64,000 bases of DNA, from the NCBI GenBank assembly GCA_043812795.1, contig JBDRLU010000069.1, positions 1 through 64,000 on the forward strand, in the 5' to 3' direction. A program made the position numbers and the translations under genes. This document shows positions 7,842 to 16,144 of this stretch, piece after piece. Each line of letters starts with the position of its first letter. Positions within the stretch are counted from its first letter, which is position 1. Source of the stretch: JBDRLU01 sp043812795. Lineage in GTDB: Bacteria; Chloroflexota; Dehalococcoidia; Dehalococcoidales; UBA2162. The notes beneath the pieces were generated by a model, which had not been told where the DNA came from, did no database searches, and worked only from the letters and a program-made list of their open reading frames with translations.

Positions 7842-8891
7842 TCATTGGGACAACATTCCGTCTTTTCCCTGGTTCCCCATTTGGGTGAGTAATCTCTTAA
7901 AGCTTATTCCTTCCCAGGCCATCGAAATCAAACCCAGAACTGAAGTGATAACTACCCATAATCCCTGATAGAGAAAGGAAGCGGAAACGGCGCTGGTGTC
8001 GGCCAGTCCAACTAGCCTGGCTCCAAAGACAAAGGCAGCCTGATAAGTGCCCAGTGAAGCCGGCAGAGAGGGTATCGCCAGTCCTAGGCTGGCAATGCTG
8101 AGGATTAAGGCTACCTGCAACAAACCAAGCTGGCGTGTTAAATTCAAAGAATCAAAAGCAAAGTAGAGCCCCCAGAAGGTCACCAACCAGGTGGCTAAAA
8201 GCCACAGAATACCCCGACGAGCATTACTCAGTCCGACTGAGTCGCCTAAGTTCGCGATAAACGCTCTTGAATTCTTCAGCACCGCCAATCTGGAAACCCA
8301 TTTTTCCATTCTCACCAACGGAGGTGAGAGGGGGTGGTGTTTCACCCACCATTTTAAGATGGCGGTTATGACGAAAAAGGCGATAACCAGCGAACCTAAG
8401 ATTATGACACTGCGTACGAGCCATACGTAGTGGAGGTTAAGGTAAATAAGCAATATACCGAGCGAGCTTATGAGAATAGAGACATCAAGGATACGTTCGA
8501 GGGCCAGACTGCCGAAGATGGAGCCGCTATTACCACCCCTGGTCAGACGTAAAGAAACACCTCTGGCCACGTCTCCCAGCCGGGCGGGCAGGATGTTGTT
8601 CAGGAGATAGCCAATCATCGTGGAGCGGAACACGGCGCCATAATTGTAATGATGGAACCGGTGCATCAGTGCCTTCCAAAGAGCCGACCGGCATACGTAC
8701 GATAGCCCGATGAAGACCGTCGCCCATATCAGTTTTATCCAGTCGGCCTGGGCCAGTTCATTCAGCAAAGCGAGTGGGCTAATTCGCTGGAACAGCAGGT
8801 ACAATACGGCACTACCCAGCAAAACGCCGATGGCACCCCGGATAATCGGGCGACCCTTTAGTGTCACGCCGCACTCCGTTTGCGACTCCAT
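7842..8891 (-). CDS. Flippase-like membrane protein (lysylphosphatidylglycerol synthase TM / UPF0104 family)
   Basis: The roughly 349-aa protein has seven to eight hydrophobic helices and the family motifs LNNILPARLGDVARG and SLPASLGTYQAAFV. These place it in the AglD/YbhN group linked to lipid or lipid-glycan translocation. The gene overlaps the end of the GT2 gene. The ATG at 8891 is used; a GTG at 8870 has a better site (GGAG, six bases upstream) and a GTGA stop-start overlap, and is a real alternative. Pairing with a DPM1-like GT2 and GT-C enzymes suggests a role in polyprenyl-phosphate-sugar handling (inference). Confidence 0.72.
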   Translation of the reverse strand: MESQTECGVTLKGRPIIRGAIGVLLGSAVLYLLFQRISPLALLNELAQADWIKLIWATVFIGLSYVCRSALWKALMHRFHHYNYGAVFRSTMIGYLLNNILPARLGDVARGVSLRLTRGGNSGSIFGSLALERILDVSILISSLGILLIYLNLHYVWLVRSVIILGSLVIAFFVITAILKWWVKHHPLSPPLVRMEKWVSRLAVLKNSRAFIANLGDSVGLSNARRGILWLLATWLVTFWGLYFAFDSLNLTRQLGLLQVALILSIASLGLAIPSLPASLGTYQAAFVFGARLVGLADTSAVSASFLYQGLWVVITSVLGLISMAWEGISFKRLLTQMGNQGKDGMLSQ

Positions 8892-9583
8892 AGACTCTTG
8901 AAAGCGTAAAGATACCACCGGAAGTAATACGGAGCCCATTTCCACATCCGGAAACGTGACTGTCCGGCCGTCCGGTCACTCCAGGCAGACGGAAGTTCGG
9001 TAATCCTGGCCCCTTTGGTGAAGGCCTTAATTACCAGTTCCATGCCAACTTCAAAGCCACCTGTGCTTTCGATTTTTATCCCTTGTAAGAACGGGAGCCG
9101 GTACATTTTGAAACTATTGGTCACATCGCGGGTTGGGATTCCCGTCAGGTAGTGAAGGGAGAGCCCGATGGAGCGGGAGATGAATTTCTTAAGCACCGGG
9201 CCGCCGATTTGTTTACCGCCGGGCATGTACCTCGAACCACAAACGATGTCGAACCCTTTAGCATTGATTAAGCGATACATCTCATTGACGATGGAAAAGT
9301 CATCTGACAGGTCAGCCATTACTACCAGTGCTGCTTCACCATGGGACTCGCTAAAGCCTGTCTTTAAGGCATTTAAGGCACCGCTACCGAGTTTGTTTTT
9401 GAGCAGTTTGATGCCGAAAGGATACTGGCCGGCAATTTTTTGCACTACCGGAATCGTATTATCGTCGTCGAAGTCATATACGATGAGGACCTCCATCGGA
9501 ACTGAAACTTCAGCCGACAGCCGGCTCATCAAACGCTCGATATTGTCAGCTTCGTTATAGACGGGACAAACCACGGAGAGCAT
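8864..9583 (-). CDS. Family 2 glycosyltransferase, dolichol-phosphate mannosyltransferase-like
   Basis: This 239-aa GT-A enzyme starts MLSVVCPVYNEADNIERL, with the nucleotide-binding YDFDDDNT and a DLSDD aspartate motif, as in DPM1/GtrB proteins. These make polyprenyl-phosphate sugars for GT-C enzymes, two of which lie in the same cluster. There is no C-terminal membrane pair, so it is the short DPM1 type. AGGAA lies eight bases before the ATG at 9583; an upstream TTG at 9604 is less likely. It acts on the cytoplasmic face of the membrane. Confidence 0.82.
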   Translation of the reverse strand: MLSVVCPVYNEADNIERLMSRLSAEVSVPMEVLIVYDFDDDNTIPVVQKIAGQYPFGIKLLKNKLGSGALNALKTGFSESHGEAALVVMADLSDDFSIVNEMYRLINAKGFDIVCGSRYMPGGKQIGGPVLKKFISRSIGLSLHYLTGIPTRDVTNSFKMYRLPFLQGIKIESTGGFEVGMELVIKAFTKGARITELPSAWSDRTAGQSRFRMWKWAPYYFRWYLYAFKSLWSRKRSAA

Positions 9584-9604
9584 CTCGGGGTTCCTGCTGG
9601 CCAA

Positions 9605-10795
9605 TTATATCACGCACCCTTTTCCCCACATATTCCAAACATCAACCACCACCTTTTCGTCGGAGAACTTGAGGTCAGCGTATTCTCGATGCGGAGTCGC
9701 CAGAATGATGATTTGGGCTTGTTTGATTAGTTCATCGGTACTAACGAATCCCGGCTCTTTAATATACACATCGGAGCAAAGGACTTTATGGCTCTCGATG
9801 GCTAGTATCTTTTTCAACTTGTAGGAGAGTGACTCGCGGCGGTCATCGATGTTCCCCTTGAAAGCCATGCCGAGGACGCCTACGGTCATCTCATCGAGGT
9901 GATATTTTTGCTTCAACCGGCTGATTATGTAGTTGGGTAACCCTTCGTTCGTCAGCATGGCGGCGTGTCCCATGTAGAAAGTATTATTATTAAATGCCGC
10001 CAGCTGCATGGCGTCTTTAAAAAGGCACGGGCCAGCCGCAAATCCAGGCCTGGGCAAATTCTTCGCCCGGTCATACTTATAGGTCATCGCGTGATGGATG
10101 CGGTAGAAGTCAGCGCCGTGGTCGTTGGCAATCGTAAAAAACTGGTTAGCGGTGGCGAACTCTACGTACCGCCACACATTATTGAATAGTTTGGTCAGTT
10201 CGGCTTCTACCGGTTCAAGAACCAGGATATCCTTAGTTAGCAGGCTGAAAAGCTGGCGGCATCTCTTTAGCCCATCTTCGCTGAAGGAAGAAATTATCTG
10301 GGGGAGTGTCTGTAACTCTTTGATGGCGGCGCCTTCGGCAATCCGTTCCGGACAAAAAGCCAGTTCCAGGTTTTTACCCCGCTCTAGGAACAAATGCTTT
10401 AACTTTTCCGTGGTGCCGGGATACACGGTACTCCTGATAATTATCAACTGACCATCCCGGAAAAACTCCAGGTAAGAATCAATCATCCGGTACATCCCTT
10501 CGAATTCGGGGTTGAGATGCTCATCCACCGGAGTACCAATGGTGACAATTATTGTATCGGCTTCCGATATAACCGAGGGGTCGCATGATAATTTCAATCG
10601 GTTCGTTGGCAAAACCCGCCGCAGGATTTCCTCGGCACCTTCTTCGATGAAGGGCATTCTGCCCTGCTCGATTAGAGTGGTTTTCTGCTTATCAATGTCA
10701 AGGGCACAGACCTTTTTCCCGCGGTCAGCCAGAACAATGGCCAAAGGTAACCCCACATGGCCAAATCCGCCGATGACAACTACATCAATGCTCAT
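9605..10795 (-). CDS. UDP-glucose/GDP-mannose dehydrogenase family protein
   Basis: The 396-aa enzyme oxidises a nucleotide sugar to its uronate in two NAD-dependent steps. The N-terminal Rossmann motif IGGFGHVGLPLA, the dimer/substrate region AELTKLFNN, the catalytic cysteine in GPCLFKDAM (about residue 250) and the C-terminal GMAFKGNIDDRRES motif are all present. The WecC/VipA/CapL type is about this length. GGAGG precedes the ATG. The gene has its own copy of the duplicated promoter repeat at 10819-10896, and it heads the five-gene glycan set that follows it. Confidence 0.85.
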   Translation of the reverse strand: MSIDVVVIGGFGHVGLPLAIVLADRGKKVCALDIDKQKTTLIEQGRMPFIEEGAEEILRRVLPTNRLKLSCDPSVISEADTIIVTIGTPVDEHLNPEFEGMYRMIDSYLEFFRDGQLIIIRSTVYPGTTEKLKHLFLERGKNLELAFCPERIAEGAAIKELQTLPQIISSFSEDGLKRCRQLFSLLTKDILVLEPVEAELTKLFNNVWRYVEFATANQFFTIANDHGADFYRIHHAMTYKYDRAKNLPRPGFAAGPCLFKDAMQLAAFNNNTFYMGHAAMLTNEGLPNYIISRLKQKYHLDEMTVGVLGMAFKGNIDDRRESLSYKLKKILAIESHKVLCSDVYIKEPGFVSTDELIKQAQIIILATPHREYADLKFSDEKVVVDVWNMWGKGCVI

Positions 10796-10818
10796 CCTTT
10801 AACCTCCTGGTCAGTTGC

Positions 10819-10896
10819 GAGTCAACGCAGCCTGATGCGGCAAGATTATATCCTAAACTATATCTTGAAAACGAGGTTTGGTCAACGCCAGCGGCT
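10819..10896 (-). repeat. Duplicated promoter cassette, copy 1
   Basis: This 78-bp sequence recurs at 12678-12756 with two substitutions and one single-base indel; the last 52 bases on the plus strand are identical. An 8-mer GTCAACGC occurs at both ends of the repeat. It contains the promoter at 10857-10885 and lies between the nucleotide-sugar dehydrogenase gene and the GT-C gene. Confidence 0.9.
10857..10885 (-). promoter_or_regulatory. Promoter in repeat copy 1
   Basis: On the minus strand TTGACC (10880-10885), 17 bases, then TATAGT (10857-10862). A perfect TATAAT follows slightly downstream but has no matching -35. It would drive the nucleotide-sugar dehydrogenase and the genes after it. 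Confidence 0.65.
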
Positions 10897-10953
10897 TTGT
10901 AATAATTTTATCAACTCCCCTTTATTCCATTCTCGCCCAGCGCCTATTTTTGC

Positions 10954-12684
10954 CTATCGGATAGCACTCACGATATAGACTACATCACCAGCAGCGATAT
11001 CAACCTCAACCCACGAATGGCGATAGCTTGCCCAGAGACCAGCGAAGTCAGCTGCGTCTAATCCGTAAGATTTGAGAACCGCCGCATCCGGTTGAACTGC
11101 ATCAGAAGTGATATAGACCAGTCCCCCGGAACCGAGTATCTGACAAATTTTCTGGTCGATAATACTGCTGGTATCGTTTTCTTTTCGCAACGTTTCAGCA
11201 ACACCTATCACCTCGGCTTTGGTATAGTGCCTCAGGTACTCTCCCCAAAGTGTGCCTCGGCTACAAATAATTAAGTCACCCGGCTTGGCGTTATCACTGT
11301 ACCACGACGATTTCTGCAGGTAATAGTCAAGCTCCGGAGAGTGAAGAGGTAGCATGCTTCCAAAAAGGTTTACCAAAAGCATGGAGACGATTGCCAGAGG
11401 TAGTATTACGTACGTTGACTTCTGGAATCCACGTTGCATTTTCGTCATCAAACCGGAGGTAAAAAACGGCAGGGAAATAATCAACCAAGCGGGAATGAGA
11501 GTGACCACCCAGAATTCCACATTAAATGGTTCCCACCAGGCGGTGAACACAGCATAGGGAATAAGCCAGGCAAGGGATAAACTCAAAAGAGAATTGTGCT
11601 CTCTCCAGATTTCTCGCCATGAACGCACATAAGAAATTAGTGCGGCGATAAATACTGAAGCTAGAGGAATAATCCCGAGAAGAAAGGCCTTAGCCTGAAA
11701 CGCACTAGTATGACTGGCGAGAAACTGCTGGTCCGCCAGGGATTTGTCACTCAAGGCTGAGGAGATGAAAGAGCCTAAGCCTTCGACAGAAAACAGGAAA
11801 TGACCGCCTAAAAACGAATGGGAGAAACCTATCAACCCTTTTATTGGTGACAATAATTCTAAATTACCGTATTGTCCGGCATGCGCGTAGCTGGTAAGCC
11901 AGTAAAGCGCCTCTGCAGGTGAGCCTGGCTTAATTACAAAAGCCAGAGTGAGAAGATACGCCAAAACAACCGGTATGGATACACACCCAGCATAAGTTAA
12001 GACAGCTGTTGTCTTGTCTTTTATCACTCGTCGTCTGCGGTTGAGAAAGATAGCCACAAGAACGGTAGCGGCAAACAGGATATTCAGCTGGTGGAACAGA
12101 ATCGCGAGCCCATTGAAAATCCCCACCAAGGCGAACATCTTTAAAGTAGGCCTTTGAAAGGACAAAAGTAAAAAACCGAAGGATAAAAGTAAAAAGAAAA
12201 GAGGGATAATTTTATCCTCGATAGTGCTTCCATAGAACCAAAAACCAAAAGAGAACGTGACGGCGGTGCAAACCAGTAGGCTTCTCCAACGACTCTTCAA
12301 AACATTTCTAAGCAGGATGTAGAGTGTAACTATTATCAGACACGCAAAGATGATATTAAGTTCTTGTAGCGGTATCGAGGCGTCGCCTGTATATCCGAAT
12401 AATCGCCAAATATTATAAAAAGCTCTTGCCACGACCGAGTACAGTAAATGGTGAGGATGGAACAGCTGCCACAGACTTTCATTTCCTCCTATTTGCGCCA
12501 TATACCACAGAGAGTCGCGAGATTCACTTCGATTTATCGGTAAAGTGGCGTTGTAAATGAGGAATAGGGCTAGGCCGATACATATCGGTTCCAGATAAGC
12601 GTACCTATTACCTATTTGCTTAAGCATTCTTCTTAACACCTGAAAAATATTATCTAAATCATTTTCCGGAGGTAATAGAGTCAA
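10954..12684 (-). CDS. Large polytopic membrane protein, probable GT-C glycosyltransferase
   Basis: The 576-aa protein has about eleven hydrophobic segments followed by a roughly 120-aa soluble C-terminal region with GDLIICSRGTLWGEYLRHY. This architecture resembles GT39/DUF2723-type mannosyltransferases. The first loop has the polar stretch NRSESRDSLWY. The only start upstream of the first helix that follows the promoter is a TTG at 12684, five bases after AGGA; an ATG at 12633 is the alternative. The gene starts inside repeat copy 2 and is flanked by copy 1 downstream, so the repeats bracket it exactly. Confidence 0.6.
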   Translation of the reverse strand: MTLLPPENDLDNIFQVLRRMLKQIGNRYAYLEPICIGLALFLIYNATLPINRSESRDSLWYMAQIGGNESLWQLFHPHHLLYSVVARAFYNIWRLFGYTGDASIPLQELNIIFACLIIVTLYILLRNVLKSRWRSLLVCTAVTFSFGFWFYGSTIEDKIIPLFFLLLSFGFLLLSFQRPTLKMFALVGIFNGLAILFHQLNILFAATVLVAIFLNRRRRVIKDKTTAVLTYAGCVSIPVVLAYLLTLAFVIKPGSPAEALYWLTSYAHAGQYGNLELLSPIKGLIGFSHSFLGGHFLFSVEGLGSFISSALSDKSLADQQFLASHTSAFQAKAFLLGIIPLASVFIAALISYVRSWREIWREHNSLLSLSLAWLIPYAVFTAWWEPFNVEFWVVTLIPAWLIISLPFFTSGLMTKMQRGFQKSTYVILPLAIVSMLLVNLFGSMLPLHSPELDYYLQKSSWYSDNAKPGDLIICSRGTLWGEYLRHYTKAEVIGVAETLRKENDTSSIIDQKICQILGSGGLVYITSDAVQPDAAVLKSYGLDAADFAGLWASYRHSWVEVDIAAGDVVYIVSAIR

Positions 12685-12756
12685 CGCATCCTGATGCTGG
12701 CAAAATTATATCCTAAACTATATCTTGAAAACGAGGTTTGGTCAACGCCAGCGGCT
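12678..12756 (-). repeat. Duplicated promoter cassette, copy 2
   Basis: This is the second copy of the element at 10819-10896, 79 bp long, in the same orientation. The start codon of the 576-aa membrane protein lies at its downstream edge. Confidence 0.9.
12717..12745 (-). promoter_or_regulatory. Promoter in repeat copy 2
   Basis: On the minus strand TTGACC (12740-12745), 17 bases, then TATAGT (12717-12722), identical to copy 1. It would drive the 576-aa membrane protein gene with a leader of roughly 25 bases. Confidence 0.65.
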
Positions 12757-12831
12757 CTCGCAGTCATATTCGCGATACGGTATAGGGAGCCGTACCGTTT
12801 ATCCGGATACAGCTACAATAAGCATTTTAAC

Positions 12832-12861
12832 TTGACATACCCTGGCCGAATTAGATATGAT
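12832..12861 (+). promoter_or_regulatory. Promoter of the BCR-FASII operon
   Basis: TTGACA (12832-12837), an 18-base spacer, then TATGAT (12856-12861). The first gene starts at 12927. An ACGGTA/TACCGT inverted pair lies upstream at 12777-12798. Confidence 0.7.
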
Positions 12862-12866
12862 AATCA

Positions 12867-12881
12867 CCTAGACTATCTAGG
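12867..12881 (+). promoter_or_regulatory. Candidate operator, CCTAGA-CTA-TCTAGG
   Basis: A perfect 6+6 inverted repeat with a three-base centre lies six bases after the -10 box, over the expected transcription start of the long plus-strand operon. A repressor bound here would block initiation. No regulator gene is adjacent. Confidence 0.5.
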
Positions 12882-12926
12882 TATGGTGGTAGGGTTATTG
12901 ATACGTAAGGCCGCTTGAGGGGCTAG

Positions 12927-14081
12927 ATGAACGATGTGACTAGATTACCAACTCTTGACCGCTTCCGTGAAGTCAACAATACCTCGCCCCAGACCAGAGA
13001 AATCCGGGAGTACAAAAGCCAGGGGAAGAAAGTTTTCGGCTGGCTCTGTACCTACGTCCCGGAAGAAGTTATCCATGCCGCTGGTGCTTTACCTATCCGT
13101 ATTACCGGCTACACTCAGGAGACTGAGCTCGAAGATGGGAATGCCTATCTCTATATCAATAATTGCTCCTTCTCCCGGAGCTGCTTTCAAATGGGGATAC
13201 GGCACGAATATGATTTCCTGGATGGCATTGTCGCCGGCTCAACTTGTGATGGTGCCCGCCGTCTCTTCGACTTGTGGTGTTATTACATTAAGGTTCCCTT
13301 TCATCACATACTGAGCGTGCCACGCAAATATACCGAACGTGCCCACGCCCTTTATTACCAGCAGGTAGTGGAGTTCAAGCAACTTCTGGAACAATTCCTT
13401 GGGGTTAAAATAACCGATGGAGCGCTGCTCCGTTCCATTAGTGTGCTCAATGAATCGCGCCAGTTGCTCAGGCAGCTTTATGAACTACGCAAACTGGATC
13501 GTCCACCTATTACCGGCGCGGAGACCATGGAAGTCCTTAATGCCAGCTTCCGTATGCCGAAAGAGGAGTTTAACGAGTGCCTGCGCAAGCTGCTTGGTGA
13601 GTTGCGTACCTCCGGGATTACCCATCATGGCCGGGCGAGATTGATGATTACCGGCAGTGTGATGAATAACCCGCAGTTTATCGCTTCAATTGAGGAGTTG
13701 GGTGGACTGGTGGTGACGGACGAGCTTTGTACCAGCACCCGCTACTGGTCTGACCCGGTAGTGCTGGATGGGCGTCCGCCTCTGGAAGCGATTTCCCGGC
13801 GCTATTTGAATAACTTTCCCTGCGCCCGTATGGTACCTTCGGAGGGACGGTTCAGTCGTATTCTCGAGCTGGCCCGTGACTTTCGTGTTGACGGAGCTAT
13901 CAGCCAGATTATCCGCTATTGTGTACCCTATGCCCACGACCTGCCCCTCTTAACCGAGCGACTAAAGGCGATAAGCGTGCCGACTTTAGCCCTCGACGTG
14001 GAATACGGCACGGCCGGTTCCGGACAAATCAGGACCAGAGTGCAGGCTTTCTTAGAAATGCTGGAAGCGAGGCAGCAATGA
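12927..14081 (+). CDS. 2-hydroxyacyl-CoA dehydratase / benzoyl-CoA reductase catalytic subunit (HgdB/BcrC-like), first subunit
   Basis: The 384-aa protein belongs to the HGD-D family. These subunits hold a [4Fe-4S] cluster and, with a partner, reduce or dehydrate acyl-CoA substrates after ATP-driven electron injection. Typical features are CTYVPEEVIHAAGALP at about residue 38, and cysteines in NNCSFSRSC and GSTCDGARR. GAGGGG precedes the ATG. It is followed by a second catalytic subunit and two different ATPase subunits. That four-gene form matches ATP-dependent class I benzoyl-CoA reductases better than the dehydratases, which have a single activator. The substrate cannot be decided from sequence alone. 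Confidence 0.82.
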   Translation: MNDVTRLPTLDRFREVNNTSPQTREIREYKSQGKKVFGWLCTYVPEEVIHAAGALPIRITGYTQETELEDGNAYLYINNCSFSRSCFQMGIRHEYDFLDGIVAGSTCDGARRLFDLWCYYIKVPFHHILSVPRKYTERAHALYYQQVVEFKQLLEQFLGVKITDGALLRSISVLNESRQLLRQLYELRKLDRPPITGAETMEVLNASFRMPKEEFNECLRKLLGELRTSGITHHGRARLMITGSVMNNPQFIASIEELGGLVVTDELCTSTRYWSDPVVLDGRPPLEAISRRYLNNFPCARMVPSEGRFSRILELARDFRVDGAISQIIRYCVPYAHDLPLLTERLKAISVPTLALDVEYGTAGSGQIRTRVQAFLEMLEARQQ

Positions 14082-15349
14082 CTACCGTCGAGTCGAAGTT
14101 GAGTAAAATCGAATCGCTTATCCGGACTTTTAAGCTCTTGGCCAGAATGAGCCGGAGTCGTCCTGAAACACGTAAAAGCGAAACGATGTACTACCAGTTG
14201 CTGGCTGAGTACTATACCCGCGTCCGTAATGCCCGCGAGGAAGGTAGGTTGCTGGCCGCCCATACTGTCTTCTTCCCCACGGAAGTGCTTTATGCCCTGG
14301 ATGTGGTGCCGATGCATACCGAAACGACCACCTGGCTGATAGCCTTGTTCCTCCGTGAGCAGGCGGAATTATTGGCCGCCGGTGCGGAACTGGGGCTGGC
14401 GGCTGAAATCTGCTCTCCCCACCGCGGCGTCGCCGGTGTCTTTGCCTTGAAAGAAGTACCACCGCCTGACGTCATGCTATGGTCAAACCTTATCTGCGAC
14501 AATACGGCTAAGTCGGGAGAACTAATCATGGAACTCAGCCACTGCCCGGGCTTTTTTCTGGATAGTCCCTTCCAGAATTCCTCGGATGAGGTCAAATATC
14601 TGGAGGGGGAGCTGGGGGACATGATACATTTTCTCGAAGAAAAGTCCGGGAAGAAGATGGACTGGGACAAATTGTCGGAAATAGTGGCGCGTATGAACCA
14701 GCAGATTGAGCTTTTCCGCGAGGTCTGCGAGCTACGTAAGCAAGTCCCGTCGCCGATGTCGGTTCAGGGCTACCTCGAGCTACTTTCCATCGATTATTTG
14801 TTCCCCGGACAACCGGAGGCCATCGCCTACCTGACCACACTTCGCGATGAGTTCAAAGAGATGATACGTCAGGGAAAGGGCTCGGTTGAGCCGGAGCGTT
14901 TCCGTCTGATGACCCTGTTCCTGCCACCGATGTACTTGATGGGCTACCTGGGCAAATTGTTCCAGGAATACGGGGCGGTCAGTGTCGTCGAACCGCTCTT
15001 TACCCGCTGGAGTGAGGGGAGACTCGACTCGGGCAAACCGCTGGAAAGCGTCGCCCGGAAATCGTTCCTTATCCCGGAACGGCGGAGCATGTACGGGCCG
15101 TTGAGCCATCAGTCGTTACAGGATATCGTCGATTGTGCCGAGCAATACAAGGTTGACGGAGCTGTCTATTGGGCTTTCATGGGCTGTCGCCACACCTGCG
15201 CCACGGTTAAGATTATTAAGGATACGCTCAATGAAATCGACGTGCCGACACTGACCGTGGACTGCGATATCGTTGACCCTACGATTAATTCCGAGGAGGA
15301 AATCCGGGGCAAACTGGAACAATTCTTTGAGCTTCTGGAAGACCGGTAG
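14078..15349 (+). CDS. 2-hydroxyacyl-CoA dehydratase / benzoyl-CoA reductase catalytic subunit (HgdA/BcrB-like), second subunit
   Basis: The 423-aa partner subunit starts at ATG 14078, overlapping the previous stop as ATGA. The N-terminal hydrophilic helical region (about residues 1-60) precedes the HGD-D domain. Conserved cysteines appear in AAEICSPHRG, SNLICDNTAKS and WAFMGCRHTC near the C-terminus. It should form the heterodimeric catalytic core with the preceding product. An upstream in-frame extension to 13919 lies inside the first gene and has no site of its own, so it is rejected. Confidence 0.82.
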   Translation: MTTVESKLSKIESLIRTFKLLARMSRSRPETRKSETMYYQLLAEYYTRVRNAREEGRLLAAHTVFFPTEVLYALDVVPMHTETTTWLIALFLREQAELLAAGAELGLAAEICSPHRGVAGVFALKEVPPPDVMLWSNLICDNTAKSGELIMELSHCPGFFLDSPFQNSSDEVKYLEGELGDMIHFLEEKSGKKMDWDKLSEIVARMNQQIELFREVCELRKQVPSPMSVQGYLELLSIDYLFPGQPEAIAYLTTLRDEFKEMIRQGKGSVEPERFRLMTLFLPPMYLMGYLGKLFQEYGAVSVVEPLFTRWSEGRLDSGKPLESVARKSFLIPERRSMYGPLSHQSLQDIVDCAEQYKVDGAVYWAFMGCRHTCATVKIIKDTLNEIDVPTLTVDCDIVDPTINSEEEIRGKLEQFFELLEDR

Positions 15350-15352
15350 GAT

Positions 15353-16144
15353 ATGAACGCACTGGGTATCGATGTTGGCAGTCTGGATAGTAAGGCCGTA
15401 CTCCTCGGTGATGACGGCATCGTCGCTTTCAGCATCGTGCCCTCGGGTAACGAGGTTGAAGTCGGTGCCAAGATAGCCGTGGAGAAGACTTTGGGTCAGG
15501 CCGGAGTTAACCTGGATAGTTTACCGGTCGTGGCTACGGGTGTTGGTAACAAGTCCGTTCCCTTCGCCACGCAACAGAAAACTATCACTACCTGTCTGGC
15601 GCGTGGCATTCACTATCTGTTACCTTCGGTGCGTATGGCCATCGACATGGGCGCGGAAAGTATCACGGTTATCAAGCTTAATGAACGCGGGCGTTTAAGC
15701 GACTGGGCGAACCATGATAAGTGTGCCGCTGGTACCGGCCTTTTCTTACAGCAGATGGCTAAGCTGATGGCCATGCCGATAGAGGAAATGGCCGAGCTTT
15801 CCCTGCAGGCCAAGGGGAGAGCCGATATTACCGGCACCTGTGCCGTCTTCGCCGAATCCGAGGTAATATCACATGTCCACCGTGACCCACCCACCCCCAA
15901 GGAAGACATCGTGGCCGGTATCTATTTTTCGGTGGTGAGCCGTATCGTATCGCTATGCAAGCGGGTTAGCGTTACCAAAGACGTGGCTGTTACCGGCGGC
16001 GTGGCTCTGAATCACGGTCTGGTGAGCATATTGGAACAAGAATTAGGTCTGAAGGTATTGAAACTGGAAGTACCGCAAATAGTGGCTGCCGTCGGTGCGG
16101 CTATCATTGCGAAGGAAGACAAGAAAAAAGGCTCAAATAAATGA
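15353..16144 (+). CDS. CoA-substrate-specific enzyme activase, ASKHA ATPase (BcrA/BcrD/HgdC family)
   Basis: This 263-aa ATPase begins GIDVGSLDSKAVLL, the phosphate-1 loop of the ASKHA fold. It has CAAGTGLFLQQMA, with the cysteine of the bridging [4Fe-4S] cluster, a second cysteine in TGTCAVFAESE, and a C-terminal TGGVALN adenosine loop. Activases form dimers sharing one cluster and pass electrons to the catalytic core at the cost of ATP. The gene lies three bases after the previous stop. Together with the next gene it would form a heterodimeric ATPase as in BcrAD (family knowledge). Confidence 0.88.
   Translation: MNALGIDVGSLDSKAVLLGDDGIVAFSIVPSGNEVEVGAKIAVEKTLGQAGVNLDSLPVVATGVGNKSVPFATQQKTITTCLARGIHYLLPSVRMAIDMGAESITVIKLNERGRLSDWANHDKCAAGTGLFLQQMAKLMAMPIEEMAELSLQAKGRADITGTCAVFAESEVISHVHRDPPTPKEDIVAGIYFSVVSRIVSLCKRVSVTKDVAVTGGVALNHGLVSILEQELGLKVLKLEVPQIVAAVGAAIIAKEDKKKGSNK

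Noticed and set aside
12694..12918. 74-aa plus-strand frame before the BCR operon
   Set aside because: It crosses the repeat cassette and the promoter and operator at 12832-12881, has no ribosome-binding site and no recognisable protein features.
13919..14077. Extended N-terminus of the second BCR-like subunit
   Set aside because: The extension lies fully inside the first subunit gene in another frame and lacks a start site; the ATGA overlap at 14078 is the better start.
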